Source: Gaiellasilicea sp963765705
GTDB lineage: Bacteria > Actinomycetota > Thermoleophilia > Gaiellales > Gaiellaceae
DNA length: 64,000 bases
NCBI GenBank assembly: GCA_963765705.1
Contig: CAVXXJ010000006.1
Coordinates: forward strand, 310,001 to 374,000
Direction of reading: 5' to 3'
Shown: in pieces, positions 16,602-25,115 of the stretch
Layout: every line of letters starts with the position of its first letter
Numbering within the stretch: position 1 is the stretch's first letter
The notes under the pieces: generated by a model
The model's database searches: none
Told to the model about the DNA's origin: nothing
Seen by the model: only the letters and a program-made list of their open reading frames with translations
Made by a program: the position numbers and the translations under genes

Positions 16602-17415
16602 AGTTCAGCGCCGCGACCAGCGCCTCCAACTGCTGCTGATCCCACCCGTTGACGAAGTCGGCGTGCGCGCCGAAGCGGCCGGAGGCCTGCAGCGGGCGGA
16701 CGAGGTCGGTCGACGGGTAGAGGAAGATCAGCACCAGGCTCGGCAGCGCCACCGGGTGCGAGCGTGGGCACATGCCGCCGACCGCATAGGCGACGTGGCG
16801 CTTGTGGTCGACGCTGTCGACGTCGCGTCCGTTCCAGCAGTTCGGGAAGGTCGCACGCAGATGGAGAGCCCGATCGGACCCGCAACTCGGTACGAAAGTC
16901 GACTTCGGTGGAGCGCCCAGCCCGCCGCAGCCCCAGCCGACGACCGACAGCGACTGCGGGCGCTTCGCGTTCTGGTTGCCGGCGATCATCTTCAGGCCAG
17001 CCGGGAACGGCTGGACCGGCCCGAGTGTTCGGCGCACGTAGTAGCCGGCACCGACGAGCGGCTTCACCGCCCGGCCGCCCGCAAAGAGCGTCGGCACCCA
17101 GTACGCCGACGCGTCGCCGACGTCGAGGCAGGTCGAGTCCCCGCCGAGCAGTGAGGCGGGCGTCGTCTCGGAGTCGACGACGCGATTGCCGATGAACGTG
17201 TGGTTGTGTGACGCGCCCGGCTTGCCCGGGAACACGATCGGATCGTCGTTGTTCATGTGGCTGAAACCGCAGCCGACGACGAAGTACTCGCCGCCGGGGA
17301 ACGGTCGCGCGGCCTGATCGGCGGCGGCACGCATGGCCAGGGCCGGCAGCGCCGCCGCTCCCGCGAGCAGGAACGCGCCCAGGACGAGCAGCTGTGACGT
17401 CGGTCGCCTACGCAT
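16600..17415 (-). CDS. Secreted DUF1996 domain protein
   Basis: 271 residues with a signal peptide (about 1-32, QLLVLGAFLLAGAAALPALA). The DUF1996 core begins with FSHMNNDDPIVFPGKPGASH, the conserved His-rich start of the family, followed by DVGDASAYWVPTLF, VVGWGCGGLG, a CW pair (NCWNGRDVDS) and the HKRHVAY motif. DUF1996 proteins are extracellular; function is uncharacterised, although histidine placement suggests a metal-dependent hydrolase-like site (inference). The TAG stop lies in repeat copy B. Confidence 0.9.
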   Translation of the reverse strand: MRRRPTSQLLVLGAFLLAGAAALPALAMRAAADQAARPFPGGEYFVVGCGFSHMNNDDPIVFPGKPGASHNHTFIGNRVVDSETTPASLLGGDSTCLDVGDASAYWVPTLFAGGRAVKPLVGAGYYVRRTLGPVQPFPAGLKMIAGNQNAKRPQSLSVVGWGCGGLGAPPKSTFVPSCGSDRALHLRATFPNCWNGRDVDSVDHKRHVAYAVGGMCPRSHPVALPSLVLIFLYPSTDLVRPLQASGRFGAHADFVNGWDQQQLEALVAALN

Positions 17416-17445
17416 GCGACCACCCTCCGATCGTTGCGGCGATTG

Positions 17446-17464
17446 TCACACACTTCGTGTGACG
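17446..17464. promoter_or_regulatory. Short inverted repeat upstream of the DUF1996 gene
   Basis: GTCACAC and GTGTGAC flank a five-base centre (acttc) in the 60-base gap between the DUF1996 start and the MFS gene stop. It could be an operator for the DUF1996 gene or a weak terminator for the MFS gene. No T-run is present. Confidence 0.4.
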
Positions 17465-17475
17465 GTGCCGATCGG

Positions 17476-18717
17476 TCAGGTGTGCGCCGGGTGGAGCGAT
17501 TCGAGCCGGTCGATCTGGGCCATCTCCCGGAAGAGGCGCGGCCAGAACAGGGCCGCGGCGATGGTCAGGCAGCCGCCCACCACGACGGCAGGCACGGCTC
17601 CCAGGAGAGCCGCCGCGGCCCCCGACTCGAAGGCGCCGAGCTCGTTCGACGCGCTGATGAAGACCATCTCGACCGCGTTGACCCGGCCGCGCAGCGCGTC
17701 CGGCGTGGCAAGCGCCGTGATCATCGAGCGGATGTTCATGCTGATCATGTCCGCGAAGCCGCTCACCGCGAGCGCGGCGAACGAGAGCGCGAACGAGTGT
17801 GAGAGGCCGAACACGATCATGCTCCCGCCGAAGACGGCGACGACGACGAGCAGCTTGCGGCCGGCCATGCGCCCTAGCGGCCGCCGCGTGAGCATGATCC
17901 CCGCGAGGAGAGCGCCGACGGCGGGCGCGCTGCGCAGCACGCCCAGCCCGACGACGCCGACCTCCAGGATGTCGCGGGCGAAGAGCGGCAGCAGCGCGAC
18001 CGCGCCGCCGAAGAGAACCGCGACGAGGTCGAGCGAGATCGCCCCCAGCAACACCGGCGTGCGCCGGACGAAGCGCAGCCCCGCGAGCAGCGAGCCGAGG
18101 CGGGTGTCGAGGACGGCGGCCGGAGCCTGCTCCACGGCCCGCGGCTTGATCGTCACGGCGATCGCGGCAGCCACGAGCATGAGCAAGGCCCCGGCCACAT
18201 AAGCGGCCTCGGGCCGGATCGCGAACAGCAGGCCGCCGAATGCCGGAGCGGTCACGACGGTCGCCTGAGACACCGTCGAGCGAAGCGCGAGCGCCCTCGT
18301 CAGGAGCTCGAGCGGGACGAGGCTCGGCCACATCGAGCGGATCGCCGGGTTGCCGATCGCGGCCGACGTGCCGCTCGCGAACGAGAGCGCGAGGAAGGGC
18401 CAGAGCGAGTCGGCGCCGCCGATGCTGACCAGGAGCAGCAGCACGGTGATCGCCGCGTCGACGACCAGCGACCCGATCAGGATCAGCTTGCGCGGTAGGC
18501 GGTCCGCGATCGCCCCCGCCGGGAGAGCGAAGAGCAGGAGTGGGAGGAACTCGGCGAGGCCGACGAGCCCGAGATGGAACGGGTTGCGCGAGATTTCGTA
18601 GACCTGCCAGCCGACGGCGACGAAGACGATCTCGCGGCCGAAGCCGTACGCGATCGACGAGGCCAGGAGCCGCGTGTAGTCGCGCTCGCGCAGTACCGGG
18701 GGAAGGCGTCGCCGCAT
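17476..18717 (-). CDS. MFS transporter (EntS/MFS_3-like exporter)
   Basis: 413 residues with about 12 membrane helices. N-terminal RERDYTRLLASSIAYGFGRE and the helix 2-3 loop GAIADRLPRKLIL match the MFS motif A (G-x-x-x-D-R-x-x-R-R/K). IGNPAIRSMWPSLVP and LARALALRSTV-like segments are typical of enterobactin-exporter and MFS_3 proteins, many of which export siderophores or drugs; the substrate here is unknown. ATG start at 18717. It is divergent from the dehydrogenase pair at 18749 with 31 bases between. Confidence 0.9.
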   Translation of the reverse strand: MRRRLPPVLRERDYTRLLASSIAYGFGREIVFVAVGWQVYEISRNPFHLGLVGLAEFLPLLLFALPAGAIADRLPRKLILIGSLVVDAAITVLLLLVSIGGADSLWPFLALSFASGTSAAIGNPAIRSMWPSLVPLELLTRALALRSTVSQATVVTAPAFGGLLFAIRPEAAYVAGALLMLVAAAIAVTIKPRAVEQAPAAVLDTRLGSLLAGLRFVRRTPVLLGAISLDLVAVLFGGAVALLPLFARDILEVGVVGLGVLRSAPAVGALLAGIMLTRRPLGRMAGRKLLVVVAVFGGSMIVFGLSHSFALSFAALAVSGFADMISMNIRSMITALATPDALRGRVNAVEMVFISASNELGAFESGAAAALLGAVPAVVVGGCLTIAAALFWPRLFREMAQIDRLESLHPAHT

Positions 18718-18748
18718 CGGATCACGAGGCTATCCCTACGATGCGGCG

Positions 18749-19573
18749 GTGCGCGCAGTCGTCCTCGACGGAGATGGACAACCCCGGCTCGCCGAGGTGC
18801 CTGCGCCCGCCGATCCGATGCGCGTGCTCGCGGTGGGGCTCTGCGGCTCGGACGTGGAGAAGATCGGCCGCGCCTCAGAAGGCACCGTGCTCGGGCACGA
18901 GGTCGTCGCGCAGCAGGGCGGGAAGCGCATCGCGCTGCTCCACCATGTGCCCTGCGGCGACTGCAAGCGCTGCCGCGCCGGCCACGAATCGACGTGCGAG
19001 TCGTTCGCGGCGCCGACGATCGTCCCCGGCGGGTTCGCCGAGCAGGTCGCCGCGACCGACGGGATCGGGCTTCCGGACGGAATCGACGATGCCATCGGCA
19101 CCTACGTCGAGCCGCTCGCGTGCGTGCTGCGCGGCGCGGAGCGCGTGCCTCGCGGGCGCGTGCTCGTCGTGGGGCACGGCTTCGTCGGCCGGCTGTTCTC
19201 CGAAGTCCTCAGCCGCCGCGGCGACGAGGTCTTCGCGATCGACTCGAATTCGGAGCGCAGCGGGCAGGCACCGGACGGCCCCGTCGACGCGGCTGTCCTC
19301 TGCGCACCGGCCGCGCCGCTCGACGCGGTCGCGCCCGGCGGCACCGTCCTCGTCTTCGCCGGCGCCGGCCCGATCGACCTGGACGACGTCTACCGGCGCG
19401 AGCTGACGCTGACGGGCTCGCGCTCGTCGACGCCCCGCCACATGGAGGAAGCGGCGGCGCTCCTGTCCGAGCTCGACCTCCCGCGCCCGATCGTGCTCCC
19501 GCTCGCACGCTTCGCCGAAGGGCTCGATCTCTACCGCTCCGGCCGCGCGCTCAAGGTCGTCTTCACGCCGTGA
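18749..19573 (+). CDS. Zinc-dependent medium-chain alcohol/polyol dehydrogenase
   Basis: 274 residues, shorter than the usual 340, so the C-terminal half is compact. The catalytic-zinc ligands are visible: Cys32 (LCGSDVEK) and His50-Glu51 (GHEV). Four structural-zinc cysteines lie at 69, 72, 75 and 83 (CGDCKRCRAGHESTC). The Rossmann region is abbreviated (VLVVGHGFVGRL). It probably oxidises an alcohol or sugar alcohol with NAD(P). GTG start. The next gene is a paralogue that starts in its stop codon, so the two could form a hetero-oligomer or act in sequence. Confidence 0.87.
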   Translation: MRAVVLDGDGQPRLAEVPAPADPMRVLAVGLCGSDVEKIGRASEGTVLGHEVVAQQGGKRIALLHHVPCGDCKRCRAGHESTCESFAAPTIVPGGFAEQVAATDGIGLPDGIDDAIGTYVEPLACVLRGAERVPRGRVLVVGHGFVGRLFSEVLSRRGDEVFAIDSNSERSGQAPDGPVDAAVLCAPAAPLDAVAPGGTVLVFAGAGPIDLDDVYRRELTLTGSRSSTPRHMEEAAALLSELDLPRPIVLPLARFAEGLDLYRSGRALKVVFTP

Positions 19574-20484
19574 GGGCGCTCCGGTTCTACGGCCCCGGGG
19601 ATCTCCGGCTCGAAGACGTGCCGAAGCCGGAGCCCGGCCCCGGCGACGTGCTCGTCCAGGTCGAGGTCGCCCTCACCGACGGCACCGACCTGAAGACCTT
19701 CCGCCGCGGGCACCCCGTCCTGCTCGGCGACCTGCCGAGCCCGTTCGGGCACGAGTTCTGCGGCTTCGACGTCGCGACCGGCAAACGGGTCGTCGCCGCG
19801 AACTCGGCCGCAGGCGACGAGCGTGGCGAGCCGCTCGAGCTCCTGAACGGCGCCTACGCCGAGTACGTGCTCGTGCCGGAGCGGATCGCGAGCGTCAACC
19901 TCCTCCCCGTCCCCGCCGGCCTCGCGGCGGAGGTGGCGGCGATGGTCGAGCCACTTGCGTGCTGCCTGCGCGGAGTCGAGCGCGCGGACGTCGAGAAGGG
20001 AGACCGCGTCGCGATCCTCGGCGCCGGGCCGATCGGGTTGATGCTCTGCGCCTGCGTCGTCGACGCGGGCGGCACGGCCGAGGTCGTCGGCGGCCGTCCG
20101 GAGCGGCGCGAGCTCGTCCCCGCATTCGGCGGGACACCCGGCGACGGCGAGGGCGCCGACGTCGTCATCGAAGCGGCTGGCACCGAGGAAGCCTGGCAGC
20201 GTGCGGTCGAGCTCGTGCGGCCGGGCGGCACCGTCCTCTACTTCGGCGGCCGCGAGTCCGGCGCCGAGCTGCGCGTCGACGCCTATCGCCTCCACTACGA
20301 GGAGCTGACGCTGCGCGGCGCCTTCCACCACGCACCGCGGCACGTCCGCGCCGCGCTCGCCTTCCTCGCGAGCGGCGCCCATCCGTGGGAGCGGCTCGTG
20401 ACGCACCGCGTCGGGCTCGAAGGCGTGGCGGCACTCCTCGCCGACCCGCCGCGCGACTACCTCAAAGCCGCGGTCGTGCCCTAG
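19570..20484 (+). CDS. Medium-chain dehydrogenase homologue lacking zinc ligands
   Basis: 304 residues, GTG 19570 overlapping the previous stop (GTGA). The MDR fold is clear: GHEF at 60-63, AMVEPLACCLRGVERA and the NAD-binding AILGAGPIGLMLCA. The catalytic Cys seen in the neighbour is replaced (ALTDGTD, Thr36), and the four structural-zinc cysteines are missing. It may therefore have altered or lost classical zinc catalysis and could work as a partner of gene 18749. The TAG stop shares CTAG with the convergent nucS stop. Confidence 0.85.
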   Translation: MRALRFYGPGDLRLEDVPKPEPGPGDVLVQVEVALTDGTDLKTFRRGHPVLLGDLPSPFGHEFCGFDVATGKRVVAANSAAGDERGEPLELLNGAYAEYVLVPERIASVNLLPVPAGLAAEVAAMVEPLACCLRGVERADVEKGDRVAILGAGPIGLMLCACVVDAGGTAEVVGGRPERRELVPAFGGTPGDGEGADVVIEAAGTEEAWQRAVELVRPGGTVLYFGGRESGAELRVDAYRLHYEELTLRGAFHHAPRHVRAALAFLASGAHPWERLVTHRVGLEGVAALLADPPRDYLKAAVVP

Positions 20485-21152
20485 CCGAAGAGCGTCAGCT
20501 CGGGCTCGCGCTCGCCGCGCAGCACCGCGAGGTCGACCTCGACGCAGCGGATCCCGCGCGACTCGGCGAGCGTCACCGCCTGCGGCTTGAACGCCTGCGC
20601 GGCGAGGATGCCGCGGCAGAGCTCCTTCGCCGGGTCGGCACGGATGAAGCCGAGATACCGCGTCAGCTGCTCGACCGCCTCGATCGTGCCGACGCGCTTG
20701 ATCTCGACCGCGACCCAGCCGTCGTCGCAGTCCCGGCACATCAGATCGACCGGGCCGATCTCGGTCATCCACTCACGGCGATCAAGCCGCAGCTCCTCCT
20801 CGAGGCAGTCCGGCCGTTCGGCGAGCGCCTCCTGCAGGTGCTTCTCGACACCGTCCTTCTCGAGGCCGGCGACCTCGTCCATCGCATGCTCCTGGTCGCT
20901 CAGCACCTCCGCGATCCGGATCTCGAGCCGATCCTCGCTCTTGCCGGCCCGCTTGCGGACGACGATCAGCTCATCCGACTCCTCGATCACGGTCGGCGGC
21001 GTCATCCAGTTGCTCGGCCTGTAGCCGCCGCTGTCGGCATGGACGAGCACCGAGCCGTCCGACTTCAGCATCAGCAGCCGCACCGCCTCCGGCAGGAAGG
21101 CCGTCAGGCGGCCGGTGTAGGAGACCTCGCAGCGGGCGACGAGCAAGCGCAT
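20481..21152 (-). CDS. nucS: Endonuclease NucS (non-canonical mismatch repair)
   Basis: 223 residues, matching NucS/EndoMS in length and layout: an N-terminal beta domain (ARCEVSYTGRLTAFLPEAVRL) and a C-terminal PD-(D/E)xK nuclease with GPVDLMCRDCDDGW, then VAVEIKR. It cuts both strands at mismatches and replaces MutS/MutL in many actinomycetes and archaea. The last residues (EPELTLFG) resemble a sliding-clamp-binding peptide, as known for NucS. Its presence supports an actinomycete or archaeal source; codon use and gene content favour the former. Confidence 0.95.
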   Translation of the reverse strand: MRLLVARCEVSYTGRLTAFLPEAVRLLMLKSDGSVLVHADSGGYRPSNWMTPPTVIEESDELIVVRKRAGKSEDRLEIRIAEVLSDQEHAMDEVAGLEKDGVEKHLQEALAERPDCLEEELRLDRREWMTEIGPVDLMCRDCDDGWVAVEIKRVGTIEAVEQLTRYLGFIRADPAKELCRGILAAQAFKPQAVTLAESRGIRCVEVDLAVLRGEREPELTLFG

Positions 21153-21188
21153 CGCCGCAACCTACTGTCCCTTTCGGACAGGTCCGCT

Positions 21189-21824
21189 TTAGCGGCGACG
21201 GACGAGCGTGACGCCGTCGCGGACGGTCAGCTGGACGGCGACGACGCGGTCGTCTGCGGCGATCTTGTCGTTCAGCGCCGCGATCTTCTCCGTGCTCTCG
21301 TCCTGCGGATCGAGGACGCGGCCGCTCCAGAGCGTGTTGTCGATCGCAATCAGCCCACGCGCGGAGAGGCGCGGAAGCACGGCCTCGTAGTAGGCGTCGT
21401 AGCCCTCCTTGTCCGCGTCGATGAAGACGAGGTCGAACTCGCCCTCGAGCTTCCCGATCGTCTCGGTCGCTGGGCCGAGGTGAAGCGTGATCTTCGAACC
21501 GTGCGGGCTGCGATCGAAGTAGCGCTGGGCGACCTCGGCGTGCTTCGGCTCGATGTCGAGCGTGTCGATGTGCCCGTCGTCGGGCAGCGCAGCCGCCATC
21601 GAGAGCGCCGAGTAGCCCGTGAACGTGCCGATCTCGAGCACCCGCTTCGCGCCGGACGCATGGACGAGCAGCTCGAGGAACCGTCCCTCGATCGGGCCGG
21701 TGAGCATCTGCGGCGAGCTCATCGTCGCCTTCGTCTCCTCGGCGAGCTCCGCGAGCAGCGGGTCGGGCGGCGTCGAGTGCCGCTCGGCGTATTCCTCGAT
21801 CTTCTCCTCGACGATGAAGCTCAT
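21189..21824 (-). CDS. SAM-dependent O-methyltransferase (CCoAOMT-like)
   Basis: 211 residues, class I methyltransferase of the catechol/caffeoyl-CoA type (Methyltransf_3). The SAM-binding motif VLEIGTFTGYSALSM and metal site FIDADKEGY are visible, followed by IDNTLWSGRV. Such enzymes methylate catechol-type hydroxyls using a divalent metal; substrate unknown. It overlaps the stop of the MBL gene upstream (ATGA), so the two are coupled. Confidence 0.92.
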   Translation of the reverse strand: MSFIVEEKIEEYAERHSTPPDPLLAELAEETKATMSSPQMLTGPIEGRFLELLVHASGAKRVLEIGTFTGYSALSMAAALPDDGHIDTLDIEPKHAEVAQRYFDRSPHGSKITLHLGPATETIGKLEGEFDLVFIDADKEGYDAYYEAVLPRLSARGLIAIDNTLWSGRVLDPQDESTEKIAALNDKIAADDRVVAVQLTVRDGVTLVRRR

Positions 21825-22489
21825 CGTTCCACGCGCGATCCGCCGACGATCGCCTCACGCCCATCCGCGAAGCGCACCATCGCCTTGCCCTTGCCGTCGT
21901 AGTCGGGCGACCAGACGACGAGCGTCGCAGCCTCGCCGCCGACGCGCACCGCCTCGTCGATCGACTCGGCCTCGCCGCGCCAGTAGGTGACGAAGGGGTT
22001 CTCCTCCCACTCGCGCCCGATCGTCGTCTCCTCGGTGTGGCCGGGCAGCACGCGTGTCTCGGGCGGCAGCGTCATCAGCACGTCCATCACCGAGCGCCTG
22101 ATCGGCGTCGCGTCCGGTCCGCCGCCGACGGCGTCCTTGAAGAGGATGTCGGCGGTGAAGCACACCGTGTCGTTGGCCAGGAACGCGAGATGGTCGTCGG
22201 CGTGCCCGGGAGTCTCGAGCGCCTGGATGCGCAGGCCGCCCGTCTCGAGCGAGCCCTTGACGATCTCCAGCCCGTACCGCTGGACGAGCTCGTCGTCGCC
22301 GGCGACGTGATCGTGGTGCGAGTGGGTCGTCAGCAGGTGGGTGACCTTCAACCCGTCGCGCTCGACGGCTTCGTGGAGCGGTGCGAGCGGCCCACCGCTG
22401 TCGACGAACACGGCCGTGCCGCCGGGCTCGTCGGCCAGGAGGTAGGTGTTCGACAACCACTCGGGGTGCATGGTGCGCTCGATCAACAC
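21821..22489 (-). CDS. Metallo-beta-lactamase-fold hydrolase (glyoxalase II-like)
   Basis: 222 residues. The zinc motif THSHHDH is at about 55-61, and other ligands follow in ETPGHADDH and VLPGHTEETTIG. VDSGGPLAPL and ADILFKDAVGGGPDAT are typical of glyoxalase-II-like MBL proteins. Hydrolyses a thioester or phosphate-type ester, exact substrate unknown. First gene of the two-gene unit with the O-methyltransferase; ATG start at 22489. Confidence 0.91.
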   Translation of the reverse strand: MLIERTMHPEWLSNTYLLADEPGGTAVFVDSGGPLAPLHEAVERDGLKVTHLLTTHSHHDHVAGDDELVQRYGLEIVKGSLETGGLRIQALETPGHADDHLAFLANDTVCFTADILFKDAVGGGPDATPIRRSVMDVLMTLPPETRVLPGHTEETTIGREWEENPFVTYWRGEAESIDEAVRVGGEAATLVVWSPDYDGKGKAMVRFADGREAIVGGSRVER

Positions 22490-22630
22490 TCGGTCAACAC
22501 CTCGGGAACGTACACGCCGAGAAAGGATCCGAGTCGCGTTGACCTCTCTATCCGTAGGAGCGCGTTTCTCGGTCGTCGACCTGCTACGGACAGTACGAAG
22601 TCAGGGTGACGCGTTCTGGCTCACCTCTCG

Positions 22631-23746
22631 TCACGGTATGGGCGGCAACGGGGCGGGAGGCAGTACTGGCAGCGGTAGGGCGCCGGCCCAAGCGGCGCCC
22701 GCCGCGCCGGCATCCTCGAGCACTGGCTCGACGACCGTGTCGAGCAGCGAGGGTAGGGGGACCGAGGGCAACGGCACCGCCGGCACCGCCACAGGCAGCG
22801 CCGGCGGTGTCGCACGCGTGCGCGCGGGCTCCGGCCTCTGCTCGGGCTGCGGCTCGGCCGGCTCCGCCGCCTTCTCCGGCTCGGGCTGAGGAGCCGGTGC
22901 GTCGGTAGCGACCGGACGGGCAGGCTGGACCGCAACGGGAACCGGGGTCTTCGCTACGACGCGTCGCTTCGCAGGAGCGGCCTTCCGCGCCGGCGCCTTT
23001 TTCACCACGGGTGCAGCAACGGGCGCGACGATCGGTGCCGGTGCGGCGACGCGAACGACCGCGGCCTGCCGCGTCGGAGCCGGGCTCACGGGCGCCGGAT
23101 CGGCCGTAGCCGGGACGCTGGCGCTCACGCTCACCGCGAGCACCGCCGCGCCGACGGCCCCGGCCGCTCGCGGCGTCACGCTGAACGACTCGAAGCGAGT
23201 GAGCAAGGTCGTCAACGGCAAGAGGCCGCCCAGAACCTGCGGCGGCTCGAGCTCGTCGCGGAGCGTCTTGCGCGCGCGGAACAGCAGCATCTGCACGGAG
23301 GCGACGGTCGAGTCCATTCGCTCAGCGATCTCGTCGTACGACAGACCGGTGATCTCGCGGAGGAGGAACGCCTCCCGCTGCTCCGTCGTCAACGTCGCGA
23401 GCGCGTCGAGCAAGGTGCCGACCTGCTCGTGCGTCGCCTCGGCGGCGAGCGCGCAATCTGCGTCGAGCGGCTCCTCGCGCGGCTGGCGGAGGGAGGTGCG
23501 AAAGCGTCGGCGCCTCACGTTCTCCGCAATCGTCAGCAGCCAGGCGCGAGGCGCCTGCGGCCTCGTCCCTCGCAGTACGGCGCGGTACGCATCGACGAAG
23601 GCCGCCTGCGTGACGTCCTCGGCGTCCTCGCTGTTCCCGAGCGCCCGGAGCGCGACCAGGTAGACATCGCGGCGATGGCCGCGGTACAGCTGTTCGAAGG
23701 AACGCTCCGCCTCGGCACGGATGTCTCTCGCTTGCCGCGGCGCCAT
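22631..23746 (-). CDS. Sigma-70 family factor with membrane helix and Pro/Ala tail
   Basis: 371 residues, about twice the usual ECF length. Region 2 (YLVALRALGNSEDAEDVTQA, RAWLLTIAENVRRRR) and region 4 (TTEQREAFLLREITGLSYDE, ASVQMLLFRARKTL) fill residues 1-170. A hydrophobic segment follows at about 193-216 (AGAVGAAVLAVSVSASVP). The rest is a low-complexity tail of Pro, Ala, Val and Lys to the C-terminus. If the segment spans the membrane, the sigma domain is tethered and may need proteolytic release. Divergent from gene 23858 across 111 bases, which probably hold both promoters. Confidence 0.85.
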   Translation of the reverse strand: MAPRQARDIRAEAERSFEQLYRGHRRDVYLVALRALGNSEDAEDVTQAAFVDAYRAVLRGTRPQAPRAWLLTIAENVRRRRFRTSLRQPREEPLDADCALAAEATHEQVGTLLDALATLTTEQREAFLLREITGLSYDEIAERMDSTVASVQMLLFRARKTLRDELEPPQVLGGLLPLTTLLTRFESFSVTPRAAGAVGAAVLAVSVSASVPATADPAPVSPAPTRQAAVVRVAAPAPIVAPVAAPVVKKAPARKAAPAKRRVVAKTPVPVAVQPARPVATDAPAPQPEPEKAAEPAEPQPEQRPEPARTRATPPALPVAVPAVPLPSVPLPSLLDTVVEPVLEDAGAAGAAWAGALPLPVLPPAPLPPIP

Positions 23747-23857
23747 GCACTAACAACGGTTCCGGGCCGGAAAAGGATTCGTGTCAAACGGCGTCGGCGC
23801 GCGGCGGCGCGTCACGGACAGGCACCTCGCGATCCTCGCAGAGGCGAGAATCCCGCG

Positions 23858-25104
23858 ATGCGTCTCGTCCTCGTCGCCGCGCTCGCGGCCATCGCCGCCG
23901 CACCGGCGCAGGCCGCGGTGCGCTTCGTGCCGCCGTTCGACCCCGGCGACTACGCCGACCGGGCGGCCGTCGGGTTCGTCGTCGTCCGGCACGGGCTCGG
24001 CCAGAGCGGCGGAGGACCGCTGTTCCTCGTCTCCCGGCCGGCGAACGGGACGTTCGAGCGCGACGAGCGCTATCCGGTCGCCCTTCTCGGGGAGCGCGGC
24101 CTCCTCACCTCCGACTCGACGCGGGTCGAACGGGCTCGTCGCGGCGACCGACCTCGCAAGCGGCGACGTGCGGGTCGTGTCCAGCGACGATCCGGCTGAG
24201 GCACTCGAACGACTCGACGACCGCATCTCGCAGAACGACAGCCTCCGCCTGCCGCTGACAATTGCGCTGGCGGCGCTGCTGATCGTCCTCGCGATCGTCC
24301 GGCCGCGCGAGGCGCTGCGGGCGCTCCTGCTCGCATTGGCCCTCAACCTCTGGCTCAGCCCCTTCCTGGCCCTCGCCGCCGCGATTGCCGTACTCGTGCT
24401 CCCGCTCGGCCTCGCCTGTGGCGCGATCCTCGCCGCCTATCTCGTCTCGATGGGCCTCGATGCGGAGACGGTCGCCCTCTCCCCGTACGGCCCCTCGCAG
24501 GCGGGACGCTTCTACGGAATCAACAACTTGCTCGAGACGATGCTGCTGGCGCCTGCGCTCGTGGGGACGGCGCTCCTCGGCCGCTGGGGGGTCGGCGTCG
24601 CCGCGCTCGCGTTCGTCACGATCGGAGGCAATCGCTTCGGCGCCGACGGCGGCGGCACCGTCGTCCTCGCCGCTGCTCTGCTCGTGCTCCTGGTCCGGCT
24701 GCAAGGGCGTCCGCTGACCTGGCGGCTGGCGGCGCTCGTCGCCGCGGGCGCCATCGCACTGGCTCTGGCTCTGCTCGGGCTCGACGCCGCCACCGGCGGC
24801 TCGAGCCACGTCACCGACGCCGTCGGGGACGGTCCTCTGGAGCTGGCGCGAGACATCGCGGACCGGCTCGAGGAGTCCGTACGCCGCACTGTCGCAAGCA
24901 TCGGCGCCACCGCGGTCGTGCTCGGCTCGCTCGCGGTCCTCGCCGTCGTGGCGGTTCGCGGCCGCAGGGAACCCGTCCTGGACGCCTTCCTCGCCGGCCT
25001 GGCGGTCTCGCTCTTCGTCAACGACACGCCGGCGGACGTGCTCGGGATCGGCGCCGCGATCGCGATCGCGCTTACCTGCTACCCGCTCGAGCGCGTCCCG
25101 TTAA
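23858..25104 (+). CDS. Polytopic membrane protein with exported N-terminal domain (frame breaks)
   Basis: Repaired product about 414 residues. It has a signal peptide (MRLVLVAALAAIAAAPAQA) and an exported domain of about 110 residues (VRFVPPFDPGDYADRAAVG). About ten membrane helices follow, with a conserved-looking ALSPYGPSQAGRFYGINN loop. A +1 break at 24123-24125 splits the early part. The natural stop is unclear: the frame runs on into the cytochrome c gene, but removing one base near 25101 would end it at TAA 25102-25104, 11 bases before the cytochrome's ATG. The family is not recognised. Confidence 0.6.
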
Positions 25105-25115
25105 GCTTTCGCTCG

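Noticed and set aside
19959..21902. Forward ORF of about 650 residues across nucS and the O-methyltransferase
   Set aside because: It is antisense to both, with Arg/Ala-rich sequence and no domain. NucS and the methyltransferase are certain on the minus strand.
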